NCBI GenBank assembly: GCA_031549345.1 | Contig: JAVBPY010000011.1 | Location: 1-64,000 of the forward strand | Origin: CASFRF01 sp031549345 | Lineage (GTDB): Bacteria > Verrucomicrobiota > Lentisphaeria > Victivallales > Victivallaceae | Length of the DNA stretch: 64,000 bases | Direction of reading: 5' to 3' | Part shown: positions 33,257 to 42,692 of the stretch, piece after piece | Numbering within the stretch: position 1 is the stretch's first letter | How the letters are laid out: every line of letters starts with the position of its first letter | Notes under the pieces: generated by a model | What the model was told of the DNA's origin: nothing | The model's input: the letters and a program-made list of their open reading frames with translations, nothing else | Database searches by the model: none | Made by a program: the position numbers and the translations under genes

Positions 33257-34294
33257 TCAGAGCGCGCTTGCGACTTCCGCCGATTCCTTTTCCGGGAGCG
33301 ACAACGAGACGACGCGCGCGCCAGCGACAATGTACCAAACGCTGCCGTAACTCTCTTTCATCGCCTCGTCCTTGGGCTGCGGAAAAATCACGGCGTCGGC
33401 GGGACCGAGCTTGACGCGCCGGGCTTCAGGGCGTTTTGACAAGGCATCAAAGGTCTTTTTCGCTTCGGCGGCATCTTTGAATTCGGCGATCGTCGCGGCG
33501 TTGCCGTAGGCCATGCGGTGGAGGCCGTTGACCCAGCCTTTGGCGGAAACGTCGTCCATCGTTTTCGGGGCGAGGTATTTCACGCGCCAGATGCGCTTCG
33601 GTTCCGCGCCGCCGAGATCGATGTACGCACGGTATTCAATCGCGCTCGGCTGTGTCCAACCGGCGCGTACAAACGCGCCGGCCTTCGCAAGCAACGCGGG
33701 CGGCGGCGTGTCGTCGGGCGCAAGGTCAAGGATGGAGGTTTCTTCCAAGGCCCCCTTCCCTGCCGGAACAATGCCGTTGAGCATCCCCGCGTCGAACGCC
33801 TTTACCGCTTTCAGCACCCCGGCGACGGAGGTTCCGGAAATCTTTACAAGCACGGTCGAAAAACCGTTCGTTTTCACTTTTTCCGAGTACAAGAACGGGT
33901 TCCAATCGCACTCCACCGTGCCGAAGTCCCCCTTCCACTTGCCGTAGCCGAGAACGTCCAGCCCGCCGGGACGCAGCCCGATCTGGTGCCCCCAGCATTT
34001 CTTAAGCAACGCATCCTGCTCCGGAAGACCGACGACAACCAGATGGTTGAACGCCGCGAGGCGGAAGGCCGAATCGGGCAGGAGCTTTTCGCTCGCCATA
34101 AAGTCCACCTTCTCCGCCGCCGCGCCGCCACAATCGATCATCGCTTTAAAGACAGGGCTTTCGGCAAGGGATTCGGTGGCTTTCCGGATCGCCGGATCGG
34201 CTTTTTCGGAGCAGAGCACGAGGATGCGCCGGTCGGCGGCAAGGCAGACTCCGGCGACAAGGGACAAAAGCGCGGCAAACAAAACTTTTTTCAT
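33257..34294 (-). CDS. Secreted protein of unknown function
   Basis: A signal peptide (KKVLFAALLSLVAGVCLA) precedes about 325 residues that I cannot assign. The first half has alternating hydrophobic strands (RILVLCSEKADPAI, NHLVVVGLPEQDALL), which suggests an alpha/beta fold. The second half has the segments IEYRAYIDLGG, GWVNGLHRMAYGNA and VWYIVAGARVVSLSL. The start lies one base after the stop of the giant upstream gene, so it is translated with it. It should act outside the cytoplasm with the hydrolases. Confidence 0.6.
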   Translation of the reverse strand: MKKVLFAALLSLVAGVCLAADRRILVLCSEKADPAIRKATESLAESPVFKAMIDCGGAAAEKVDFMASEKLLPDSAFRLAAFNHLVVVGLPEQDALLKKCWGHQIGLRPGGLDVLGYGKWKGDFGTVECDWNPFLYSEKVKTNGFSTVLVKISGTSVAGVLKAVKAFDAGMLNGIVPAGKGALEETSILDLAPDDTPPPALLAKAGAFVRAGWTQPSAIEYRAYIDLGGAEPKRIWRVKYLAPKTMDDVSAKGWVNGLHRMAYGNAATIAEFKDAAEAKKTFDALSKRPEARRVKLGPADAVIFPQPKDEAMKESYGSVWYIVAGARVVSLSLPEKESAEVASAL

Positions 34295-34295
34295 T

Positions 34296-37200
34296 TTATT
34301 TCTTCTCCACAATCATCAGCATTCGCCCGGCGCTGGCCGCGGCGGGGAACTTATATACACCGCCTTCGGAGCGGAGTTCGTTCATTTCGTCCAAGTCGAT
34401 GACCCGGAGCGCCTTTCCGGCGAACGCCGGGTTGAAATCAACGGGGTTGAACGCAATCTCCGCCGTTCCGCTTTGGTCCGCAATACTCCCCAGGGCAAGG
34501 AAAAGCGCACCGTGGCTGATGAACGGATTGACCACCATTTGCGGCTTCACGGAAATTTCCATTTTACAGAGTTTCCCGAATTCGGCCAAAAGGAGCGCCA
34601 TATCGCCGGCGGGGAGCTGCGTCCCGTTCAACGGGCAGTAGATAAGCGGTGCTTTCCCCGCCGACCGGCGCACGTAATACTCCAGCGCGCCCGCTTTCTT
34701 CTTCGTCGCACCGCTCGTCCAGAATCGGAGCGCTTCCGGGCGACGGTCGTCGCCTCCGAATGCGATCACGGAGGCCCCGGCGTTGTGAAGGCGCGTAATT
34801 GTTTCCAGCTCCTTGCCCTGCCAGTCGGAAGCATCCAGGAGAACCAGCGGACTCTTGCCCTTCCAATTCTGAAGCGCGTGGCTGGAACTCACAAAACCGA
34901 TGGGAAGACCGTTCTTAACGAGTTTTTCGTAGAGCTTCCCCATCCGGTGCTCGAGTTGATTTTCCGACCCGCCGGAGGCGTAGAGGCCAAAACCGAGCGT
35001 GCCGCCAACGGCGGACATCCGGCGCACGTGGCTGTCCCAGGAGACGATGAAGCCGTATCCTGCCGGAGCCTCCGGGCGCACTTGCCGCGTGAAATTGAAC
35101 GTCCGTTCGGAGTTCTCAATTTCGTGCTTGTGAAATTTGGTGGAAACCCCGCCCTGCAAACCGTAGCCGAGGACGTGGTACGGGAGAAATTTCCCTGTGG
35201 AATCGACTCTTCCCATAAAGTATGTGCTGTACCACTGGCGGCGCGAGGGTTCCACGGGGCCGTTGTTGCTGTACCACCACTGGTTCGCCTCGGAGTTAAT
35301 CCACCCCCACTGTTTGTAGGTACCGCTGGACAAATTCGGGTTGGCGGCCACAATTGCGAAGCGCGTTCCCAAACTCCAATACAAGTCCTGGTTGCGGAGC
35401 TCCCAGAAAAGGTCCGTGCCGACCCCGGCGTGCGTCGCCCCCAGCCTGTCGCCAAGTTCCCCACCGGCAAGCGGAAACGAGCCGTGCGTTTCGAACGTGA
35501 ATTTGATCCCTTTGTCGGCGAACATTTTTCGTGTGTCTTCGATGATTTTGGCGTACTCTTCCATATTCCAGCGCTGCCAGAGATCGGCGTATTTCGTCAT
35601 GATCTCCTGGCTGATGCCCTGGCGGCTCCGTGCGGCAAGCCCCTTGCCGGTACTTTTCCGCAAATATTGGTCGAAGCGTACAAACGTGTCCCAGCCGAAC
35701 ATGGAGCCGACGGGCATGCCGTTCCAGCGGTCGGACCCGACGACCCAGACGCTCTTCTGCCCGCGATGCCGCCCCGTAAGCATATCCTGAAGAATCTTTT
35801 CGATGGTCAAATCCCAGCCGAGCGTTCCGTCCGGCAGATGCCGCCACGGGTTGGTGTAGTGGCAATTCCGCCCGTCGGTGGTGAGCATCCGCGCGGGGTT
35901 GTCCACGCTGCGCGAACCGATTTCCATGAGTCCGTGGGTCAGCGCCCAGATTTGATCGTGCGGTCCGCCCCAGCCCTGCGCCCAATCCTTCATGCCGCGC
36001 CCGAAGCTGTCGTAGTTGTACCAGCCGGGGGTACAAAGAAGGCCGACTTCCCATTCGCCGAGGGTCTTCTTGTTGACCACCGCCGGGTGTCCGGGCGTAA
36101 TGTACAGCGCTTCGCAGCGCGCCGAGGCGACGGTCTTCGCGCCATCGCGGACTATCACATCGTACCGGACGGGGCCGAACGAATCCCCCGTGGGAAATTT
36201 GAGCGTAATATCCTTCCTGGAATAGGCGGGAAGAAGAATTTTCTCGTTCAAAAGAACACTGGTTTTCCCGGAGACAAGATCGGTGGCGGAAACCTCCAGC
36301 GTTCCTTCGAATTTCACGTTTTCTTCGACGGGCCATCCGTAAATTTCCAGCTCTTTCATCGCACAGTTGGTTGGGCCGTTGTCGAGATGCCCCAGCGTCA
36401 GGGAATTCATTTTGCTCATCCCGAGCTCGATGCGACGCGCCGTTTTCGGGGAGAACGCGCCGTAAAAACGGCTGTAAAGTTCGCTCCCGTTGGCGGTAAA
36501 CTGCAACGGATCAACTTTGAGAAGCGATGTTCCATCCGCCGTCAGTTCCAGCGCCCCCGGACTGGTGCGGTTTTCAAAACGGAACGGACCATAGGTTTCA
36601 ATCCCCAGCGACGCAACGACGACAGGATGATTCCATGTGAGCGAGAGGAGATGCGCGGGGAGAATCGGCCCGCTCCAGCCGCCCTGGTTCTTTCCTTTCT
36701 GGCGGACGTTTCCGCGCGAAAGCGAAAGGTCGTTCAACCCCGGCGTCGTGGGATTGTCCGGTGTTTTTTCGTCCCGGGCGACGGCCAGGGGCGCGATGTT
36801 CGTCAGGCGGTTGAAGACCGAAATTGTAACTTCCGGAACACTCCCCACAGGCCAGACGAACCGTTTGCCGATGGTGCCGTCGGAAGCGTTGTCGATCTCT
36901 TCGCGGACCGCTTCCTTGGGCCAGGAGGCGGAATTTTCGCTCAGCGAAAGGGCGACAATCGGGGCAATGGATACATCGGCGCGCAATTCGTTTGCGACTT
37001 TGCTTCGCCCTTCCATGAGAAAAGCGGCACGAATACGGCGATACGGAATGGAGCTGCCCAATTCGGCAATCTTTGCATCCCCCTTGAACGCGCCGCGTTC
37101 CCGGAGGGTGATTTTCTTCGTCGCCTTCGCCGCGACTTCAAACTCGACGGTTTCCGCGTTCAGGATTTCGCGCTCCCAGGTGGCGACTTGGTAACTCAGC

Positions 37201-38504
37201 ACGCCCCTAGCGGCTTTTTCCGACGGGTTTTTTACTTCCACAAACAGCCCGTCCGGCTGGAAATCCGACACGGAAAGAGTCAGGCCATCCGAAACGACCG
37301 GTACGTCGGAAGAGAGCGCGGTCATGTCGCGGACAATCGCATGCATAAAACCATCGACACCCGGCGACGTCGCCATCGCACCGTCGTTCCAGTTCCCGCC
37401 GAAGACATACACCCTGCCGTTCGCGCTGCGCCCGGAAATAAGCAGCGGCATTCCCTGGCGGGTTGCGGCGACAATGCGCCAGTCGGAGTTGTTCAGGGGC
37501 TTTTCGTACTTCAAAAAATCGTAACGGTGAAGACTGTTCTCAATGGGGGCGCCGGGGAGGTGCAAATCGTACGCCCAGTTCAGCGCCACAGGGGACGAAA
37601 AATCGACCGCCGCGCCGTCGCGCCGGAAGCGGCCCTCTTTGGTGCTCCAATCATTGAAGGGGACGAGTTTTTCGATTTCCGGCAGAACCCGGCACGGTAC
37701 ATCCATGTTCAGGACAACGGTTTTCCCCGCCGCGACGGCCTTGGATATTTTCCGCGCCGTTTCGGCCTGGTCGAGGCGCGAGCCGATGAATTGCAGCGGA
37801 GCATCCGCGTTGGAGGCATCGGAAAACTCATACCGGAACCCCGCCGCATTCAACGCCTTGACCATCGCCCCGGAAGGAACAGTGTCCACAAAAGAGGCGA
37901 TGTTCTTCAAGCCGGCGGCTTGGTTTGGAAGTTCGACAAGGGAAAAATCGTTCACCTTCAATCTCTGCGGCGTGGCGGTGTTCTCGACGCGCATCGCGAA
38001 GACAAGTTCGATCGCGTCGATCCTTTGTTTCCCCCCGGAGGGTTTGAGCTGGAAACGGAGCATGGGCGTGTTGGCGCTGTCCAGCGTCGTAACGCCGTTG
38101 AATGCAACATCATTCAATTTCAGGTAGGACGAAAGGAGTCCGCGGCGGGTCAGCCCCGCGCCATGCATGTTGATTCCGAAGTTCGCGTGAAGCAGAAGGC
38201 TGGAACGTTCCAGCTCCTCCATTTTCAGAACGATGCCGAATTCGGCGGGAACCGATCCCTCCGGGCGGGCCAGAGCGGTGTTCAGGAGCTTCACTTCCGG
38301 GGAATTCGCATCGAAGCGGCCGACAAAGTCGCTGCCCAAATTTCCCACGCTCCCGCCGGAGGTTTCCGCCAGTTCCGTTCCGCCGGGGCTTTTACGGATG
38401 ATCGCACCGTTCCGGTCCATTCCCCCGCACTGAAACTCCGGCACGGCACCGGAGGCCGCCGTACCGCAAAGGGCCAAGGCCCCCCATCCAAGCATCTTCA
38501 ACAT
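34296..38504 (-). CDS. Giant secreted protein with glycoside-hydrolase-like architecture
   Basis: This 1402-residue protein has a weak signal peptide (GWGALALCGTAASG). The first 800 residues look like beta-sandwich modules (many Gly/Asp strands), and around 640-690 (VASLGIETYGPFRFE) there is a possible discoidin-type fold. Residues about 800-1110 look like a TIM barrel: FDQYLRKSTGKGL resembles the GH42-type segment, and FTFETHGSFPLAGGE and WDSHVRRMSAVGG follow. Residues about 1150-1260 (VLLDASDWQGKELETI, then VIAFGGDDRR) resemble the GATase-like domain after GH42 barrels. I cannot place the catalytic acids, so the activity is unproved. It follows the fourth pseudopilin by 35 bases. Confidence 0.6.
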   Translation of the reverse strand: MLKMLGWGALALCGTAASGAVPEFQCGGMDRNGAIIRKSPGGTELAETSGGSVGNLGSDFVGRFDANSPEVKLLNTALARPEGSVPAEFGIVLKMEELERSSLLLHANFGINMHGAGLTRRGLLSSYLKLNDVAFNGVTTLDSANTPMLRFQLKPSGGKQRIDAIELVFAMRVENTATPQRLKVNDFSLVELPNQAAGLKNIASFVDTVPSGAMVKALNAAGFRYEFSDASNADAPLQFIGSRLDQAETARKISKAVAAGKTVVLNMDVPCRVLPEIEKLVPFNDWSTKEGRFRRDGAAVDFSSPVALNWAYDLHLPGAPIENSLHRYDFLKYEKPLNNSDWRIVAATRQGMPLLISGRSANGRVYVFGGNWNDGAMATSPGVDGFMHAIVRDMTALSSDVPVVSDGLTLSVSDFQPDGLFVEVKNPSEKAARGVLSYQVATWEREILNAETVEFEVAAKATKKITLRERGAFKGDAKIAELGSSIPYRRIRAAFLMEGRSKVANELRADVSIAPIVALSLSENSASWPKEAVREEIDNASDGTIGKRFVWPVGSVPEVTISVFNRLTNIAPLAVARDEKTPDNPTTPGLNDLSLSRGNVRQKGKNQGGWSGPILPAHLLSLTWNHPVVVASLGIETYGPFRFENRTSPGALELTADGTSLLKVDPLQFTANGSELYSRFYGAFSPKTARRIELGMSKMNSLTLGHLDNGPTNCAMKELEIYGWPVEENVKFEGTLEVSATDLVSGKTSVLLNEKILLPAYSRKDITLKFPTGDSFGPVRYDVIVRDGAKTVASARCEALYITPGHPAVVNKKTLGEWEVGLLCTPGWYNYDSFGRGMKDWAQGWGGPHDQIWALTHGLMEIGSRSVDNPARMLTTDGRNCHYTNPWRHLPDGTLGWDLTIEKILQDMLTGRHRGQKSVWVVGSDRWNGMPVGSMFGWDTFVRFDQYLRKSTGKGLAARSRQGISQEIMTKYADLWQRWNMEEYAKIIEDTRKMFADKGIKFTFETHGSFPLAGGELGDRLGATHAGVGTDLFWELRNQDLYWSLGTRFAIVAANPNLSSGTYKQWGWINSEANQWWYSNNGPVEPSRRQWYSTYFMGRVDSTGKFLPYHVLGYGLQGGVSTKFHKHEIENSERTFNFTRQVRPEAPAGYGFIVSWDSHVRRMSAVGGTLGFGLYASGGSENQLEHRMGKLYEKLVKNGLPIGFVSSSHALQNWKGKSPLVLLDASDWQGKELETITRLHNAGASVIAFGGDDRRPEALRFWTSGATKKKAGALEYYVRRSAGKAPLIYCPLNGTQLPAGDMALLLAEFGKLCKMEISVKPQMVVNPFISHGALFLALGSIADQSGTAEIAFNPVDFNPAFAGKALRVIDLDEMNELRSEGGVYKFPAAASAGRMLMIVEKK

Positions 38505-38539
38505 GGTTCCTTGTTCCCTTCCTGAAAAAAATCCACGCC

Positions 38540-39325
38540 TTACAGCGAATACTGAAAGTGCCGCCGCGCGTAGAGATACGCGTTCGAATTCCCGTTGTGG
38601 TTCATTTGCAACGAATTCAGCGAAAAGACGGAACCGGTTACGGACAACACATTCTTACTCCCGTCGGCATGCCCGTTGGTCGTCTCGTTGGAAAATCCCC
38701 ACCATGTTGTGCTCACCCCGCCACGGTGTCCGACGATATAGTCGGCCGATCCCGACTGGGAGGGATTGAAGTGATCCGCAAGCAAGGCGACTTCGGAAAG
38801 GGTCGCCGTTTTACGCCAGTCGCTGCCGCCGACCCAGGGTTTGATCCGGTCGATAAACAACAGTGTGTTGATATCAAGGCCAAGCCCGCCGTTGAGGCAG
38901 TAACTCCGCCGCGACGGCCGTCCCGCCGCCGTGGAATCGATATCCAACGGACACTTGAAATTCTTCGTCTTCGGATCGGGCATGTCTCCCCCCTGAATCC
39001 CCACGGTGCCGTTGTTGTACGGTAAATCCAGATTGCACGCAGGCCAGGGATTGGAGCGGCCCATGTAGGTAAGGAGCGAAACGTCCCAGGTGAAGCCGTA
39101 ACTCCGCGTCCGCCCAACGGCGGGCGGAAACACGTTGACCCGAAAATCGCCGCTGTAGAGCGACGCGCCCAACCCCATTTGCTTAAGATTGTTGATGCAG
39201 CCGACATTCTTGGCTTTATCCCGCGCCTTGTTCAGTGCGGGGAGAAGCATGGAAGCGAGGATCGCGATGATCGCGATTACCACAAGAAGTTCGATCAAAG
39301 TGAAGGTATCCTTCTTTCTTCTCAT
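38540..39325 (-). CDS. Pseudopilin-like protein, type A second copy
   Basis: The N-terminus has the prepilin-type methylation helix FTLIELLVVIAIIAIL (about residues 8-23) followed by the NKARDKAKNVGCINNLKQMG segment. The 261-residue protein is a secreted, membrane-anchored globular type seen in Lentisphaerota and Planctomycetes (DUF1559-like), with a C-terminal NGHADGSKNVLSVTGSVF motif. The end QMNHNGNSNAYLYARRH matches the 40270 protein, which makes the two a type A pair. It lies in a row of four pseudopilin genes between the hydrolases. Confidence 0.85.
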   Translation of the reverse strand: MRRKKDTFTLIELLVVIAIIAILASMLLPALNKARDKAKNVGCINNLKQMGLGASLYSGDFRVNVFPPAVGRTRSYGFTWDVSLLTYMGRSNPWPACNLDLPYNNGTVGIQGGDMPDPKTKNFKCPLDIDSTAAGRPSRRSYCLNGGLGLDINTLLFIDRIKPWVGGSDWRKTATLSEVALLADHFNPSQSGSADYIVGHRGGVSTTWWGFSNETTNGHADGSKNVLSVTGSVFSLNSLQMNHNGNSNAYLYARRHFQYSL

Positions 39326-39355
39326 ACATCTCCCTATTTCTGCTGTACGGTTCTT

Positions 39356-40219
39356 TTATTTCACCCGGTAATCGAAATACCAGCGCGCATAGGCATTGGT
39401 AAGATCCGAAGCCTTCAGCATATTGACGTTACCGACAAACGAAAGCGCATTCCGGCTCCCGTCCGGGTGCCCCAAAAGTTGCGGATTGAAGTCCCCCGCG
39501 CCGATCGCCGTGTTGTAGAAACCTGCGTAAGAGGTTCCGATTCCACCCGTAAAGCCGACGTAGAAATCCGCACCACCCGGATCGGTGGGGGCCGTCGCGC
39601 GCGGGGTAATAAGGAACCGATCGGAGATCAGCGTGATCTTGGAAAGCGTGAACCCAGGGTCAGAGCCTCCGCCGGGCCCCTTGAAGGCGTCGAGATCGAG
39701 CGGGACGGCGATGTTCATCCGCATGTCGTTGTTGTACCCGTGATTCACCGTATAGCTGCGTCGCGAAACACGCGCCGGAGCGCCGGTCGCGGACATATCC
39801 GTATCGAACGGGCAGGCGAAATTCTTCGTTTTCGGGTCATTCATATCTCCGGGCTGCGTGCCGCCGTTTGCAAAACTGGTGCCGGTGGTCGGGACGTGGC
39901 GGTACGCCAGAGTCATATCACAGTTGGGATAGAGGTCCTTGCCGGAGCGTCCCATATAGGTCAACAACGTAACATCCCATGTAAATCCCCAACTCCGGGC
40001 GCGTCCTGTGCGCGGCGGAAACACGTTGCGCGGGTAATCGGCGGAATACGTCGCCGCGGCAACGCCGATCTGCTTGAGTTTGTTGACGCACGTGATGTTC
40101 TTCGCCCGATCCCGCGCCTTGTTCAGCGCCGGAAGGAGCATGGAAGCGAGAATCGCGATGATCGCAATCACCACCAGAAGTTCAATCAGGGTGAAGCGGC
40201 TTTTCTTTTTCAACACCAT
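39356..40219 (-). CDS. Pseudopilin-like protein, type B second copy
   Basis: The methylation helix FTLIELLVVIAIIAIL (about residues 8-23) is followed by KARDRAKNITCVNKLKQIG. The body (287 residues) has NDPKTKNFACPFDTDMS and ends with HPDGSRNALSFVGNV and NAYARWYFDYR, closer to the 41124 protein than to its direct neighbours. No other catalytic or binding motif is seen. The prepilin-like helix probably anchors the protein to the inner membrane or a pseudopilus used for export of the hydrolases. Confidence 0.85.
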   Translation of the reverse strand: MVLKKKSRFTLIELLVVIAIIAILASMLLPALNKARDRAKNITCVNKLKQIGVAAATYSADYPRNVFPPRTGRARSWGFTWDVTLLTYMGRSGKDLYPNCDMTLAYRHVPTTGTSFANGGTQPGDMNDPKTKNFACPFDTDMSATGAPARVSRRSYTVNHGYNNDMRMNIAVPLDLDAFKGPGGGSDPGFTLSKITLISDRFLITPRATAPTDPGGADFYVGFTGGIGTSYAGFYNTAIGAGDFNPQLLGHPDGSRNALSFVGNVNMLKASDLTNAYARWYFDYRVK

Positions 40220-40269
40220 ACCATCCTCCTGTACTTTTATTAGGTTATTCGTCCTCTATGACGCATCGA

Positions 40270-41103
40270 TCAGTTGAACGAGTAATTCAAATTCCGCCGC
40301 GCCTCAAGATATGCGTTCGAGTTTCCCCGGTGATCCATCTGAAGCGCGCTGAGCGCAAAGACCGATCCGGTCGGGGCAAGGAAATTTTTCGTCCCATCCG
40401 CATGTCCGTTCGTCGGCAGGTTGTTGTAATTCCACCACGTCGTGCACTGGCCGCCGGTGTAGCCGACAATATTATTCGGCACCGCAGGCTGCGTGGAGTC
40501 GTAAGCATCCCCAATAAGCCCGATTTCGGAAACCGTCGCCGTCTTGCGCCAATCGGAACCGCCGACCCAAGGCTTGATCCGGTCCAAATTCAGCGGAACA
40601 TTGTTGGCGGAAAGGCCCGCCGGAACGTTGGTGGTGGGCAGCCCGCCCGCCCCATTGAAGCAGTAGCTGCGCCGCGAGGGCCGCCCGGCGTATGTGGAGT
40701 CAACGTCCAGGGCGCACTTGAAGACTTTGGTCTTCGGGTCAGGCATATCGCCCGATTGGACGCCCGGATTCCCGCCGACGCCATTGTTGTATGGCTTGCT
40801 CATATCGCAGGCCGCCCAAAGATCACTCGTCGAGCGCCCCATATACGTCAGCAGAACAACATCCCACGTGAACCCCATGTTCCGCGTACGTCCGGTCATG
40901 GGAGGAAATAAATTGTTCCTGTAATCGCCGCCGTAAGAGGTCATGCCGACCCCGATTTGTTTAAGCGCATTGATGCATCCCGCTTTCCGCGCATGGGTCC
41001 GCGCCTTGTTTAAGGCAGGGAGGAGCATGGACGCGAGAATGGCTATGATCGCGATCACAACCAGAAGTTCGATCAAGGTAAAACCGTTCCTAGCTTTTCG
41101 CAT
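40270..41103 (-). CDS. Pseudopilin-like protein, type A first copy
   Basis: ATG at 41103 (AGGAG about 8 bases upstream) starts MRKARNGFTLIELLV; the longer upstream frame has no pilin signal. The 277-residue protein ends with NGHADGTKNFLAPTGSVFAL and QMDHRGNSNAYLEARR, like the 38540 protein. The central blocks DMPDPKTKVFKCALDVD, AGRPSRRSYCFNG and RIKPWVGGSDWRKTATVSE are shared with the same partner. It sits between two type B genes. Confidence 0.85.
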   Translation of the reverse strand: MRKARNGFTLIELLVVIAIIAILASMLLPALNKARTHARKAGCINALKQIGVGMTSYGGDYRNNLFPPMTGRTRNMGFTWDVVLLTYMGRSTSDLWAACDMSKPYNNGVGGNPGVQSGDMPDPKTKVFKCALDVDSTYAGRPSRRSYCFNGAGGLPTTNVPAGLSANNVPLNLDRIKPWVGGSDWRKTATVSEIGLIGDAYDSTQPAVPNNIVGYTGGQCTTWWNYNNLPTNGHADGTKNFLAPTGSVFALSALQMDHRGNSNAYLEARRNLNYSFN

Positions 41104-41123
41104 ACCTCGCTCCTCTTGTTGAA

Positions 41124-41957
41124 TCACCGGCGGCGGTAATCGTAACTCCAGCGTCCGAGGCTGCCGGCGTTGGATAGTTCGGCGATACGCAACGAAAAAA
41201 CGTTTCCGGTGAAGGAAAGGTTGTTTCTCCCGCCATCCGGATGCGTCCGGAATTGCGCATTGACGTTGGGGTTGGTGATCGCGGTCGCATACCATCCGGC
41301 GTAATCTTTGGAATTGTCGATGTATCCGACATAGTTTCTCGACTCGGTGGAAGATCCCGATAAAAAGTAATCGGCGACCAAGGCGATCTTGGAAAGCGGC
41401 GTGAATTTGTCCGCTCCTTTGTAGGCATCAAGATCAAGCGGTTCTCCCCTGAATTTCAGGCTCGTTCCACTGTTCATGCCGTCGTTGAAGTTGTAGCTGC
41501 GGCGGGACGGACGCGTCCCGTCCGAAGTATAGACGCCGTAGACGTCCAGCGGGCAGGCAAAAGCCTTGGTCTTGGGATCGTTCATATTTGAAGGCTGCGT
41601 ATAACCGTTTGTTTCCCCGCTGCGGGTCGCATTCGGAATTTTATTGTAGAGCTGAGCCGTATCGCAGGTCGAGTAATATTCCTTGATAATACTCTTTCCC
41701 ATCGACTGCAAAAGAAACACATCCCAACTGAAGCCCCAATTGCGCCCCCATCCATAACGGGGCGGAAACACATTACGGGGATAGTCCGAAGAGTATACGC
41801 CGACCGCGATCCCGATTTGCTTAAGATTGCTGACACAGGCGATGTTCTTCGCCCGGTCGCGCGCCTGGCTCAGCGCCGGAAGGAGCATGGACGCGAGAAT
41901 GGCTATGATCGCGATCACCACCAGCAGCTCGATGAGCGTGAAATGTTTCTTTTTCAT
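41124..41957 (-). CDS. Pseudopilin-like protein, type B first copy
   Basis: The first of the four in transcription order. FTLIELLVVIAIIAIL lies at about residues 6-21, followed by SQARDRAKNIACVSNLKQIG. The C-terminus (THPDGGRNNLSFTGNVFSL, RWSYDYRR) matches the 39356 protein. Body blocks RSYNFNDGMNSG and PLSKIALVADYFL are typical of the family. The start lies 11 bases after the stop of the small secreted protein, so the pseudopilins are co-transcribed with the hydrolase upstream. A type II secretion or pseudopilus partner system is not in the window. Confidence 0.85.
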   Translation of the reverse strand: MKKKHFTLIELLVVIAIIAILASMLLPALSQARDRAKNIACVSNLKQIGIAVGVYSSDYPRNVFPPRYGWGRNWGFSWDVFLLQSMGKSIIKEYYSTCDTAQLYNKIPNATRSGETNGYTQPSNMNDPKTKAFACPLDVYGVYTSDGTRPSRRSYNFNDGMNSGTSLKFRGEPLDLDAYKGADKFTPLSKIALVADYFLSGSSTESRNYVGYIDNSKDYAGWYATAITNPNVNAQFRTHPDGGRNNLSFTGNVFSLRIAELSNAGSLGRWSYDYRRR

Positions 41958-41968
41958 TGGCCTTCACC

Positions 41969-42679
41969 TCAGTTGGAGATTACCACGTTGTCCACGGCGA
42001 TAACCAGCGCGCCGTCGCGGCCGCCGATCGCCTGGCCGGAGCGGAAGCGGAACAAACGGAAGGCATTCGCAAGGTTGACTTTCACCTTCTCCGCCTTCAG
42101 CTCTCCATCGATTTTCAGTGCGAGTTCGGAAGCGGCGAAGTCCACCGTAAACTCAAACTTGTACGCCTTGCCGAGCTCGAAGCTCCCTACGGAAATCTTC
42201 TGTCCGCCCGCGGGAACCAACTCCATCGTCCGCCCATCCGGCGCATGGAAGCCGAAGTTCAGGAACGCAAAATCCACACCGGCGTTCCCCGTCAGACGGA
42301 TGCTGCACGCCGTTTCCGGTTTGCCGTCGCTGGATCCGCGGTATTCGACCGGACAGAAATCAAACGAAATCCGCAACGTTCCGGAAGTAACAAGGTTGTT
42401 GCCGCCATCGAAAATCAATTCCGACCCGGCGGTGTTGCTCAGGCCGAAATCCAACAAAAGCGGCTGATCCGTGAGTCCTCCGGCGCTTTTGACCACGGCG
42501 ATTTTCCCCTGCTCGATGACCTTGGCCGTCGTGGGGCGTGTCGCGGTCGCGTTTTTGTTGAAACGCTCCACGGCAGGGGCCTTTTCCAACTCCATGTCGT
42601 TGAAGTCGACCTTGAAGAACTCCGCCGCCTGCGTCCCAAGAGCAAGCAGCCCACCGGCGATAAAAATTCCAATCTTCAT
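41969..42679 (-). CDS. Small secreted beta-sandwich protein
   Basis: ATG at 42679 has AAGGAG 10 bases upstream. The 236-residue protein has a signal peptide (IFIAGGLLALGTQA) and a body of alternating strands (TLRISFDFCPVEYRG, KAYKFEFTVDFAASELALKI, VIAVDNVVIS), which looks like a concanavalin/LamG-type fold often used for carbohydrate binding. I cannot identify binding residues. It follows the GH-A hydrolase by 13 bases and precedes the pseudopilins. Confidence 0.6.
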   Translation of the reverse strand: MKIGIFIAGGLLALGTQAAEFFKVDFNDMELEKAPAVERFNKNATATRPTTAKVIEQGKIAVVKSAGGLTDQPLLLDFGLSNTAGSELIFDGGNNLVTSGTLRISFDFCPVEYRGSSDGKPETACSIRLTGNAGVDFAFLNFGFHAPDGRTMELVPAGGQKISVGSFELGKAYKFEFTVDFAASELALKIDGELKAEKVKVNLANAFRLFRFRSGQAIGGRDGALVIAVDNVVISN

Positions 42680-42692
42680 TGTATGCATCTCC

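Noticed and set aside
34047..38525. 1492-codon open frame on the plus strand
   Set aside because: It lies antisense to the giant secreted protein, has no signal, RBS or motif, and results from the high GC content. The same holds for frames at 42471-45959, 27591-31052 and 46677-49898.
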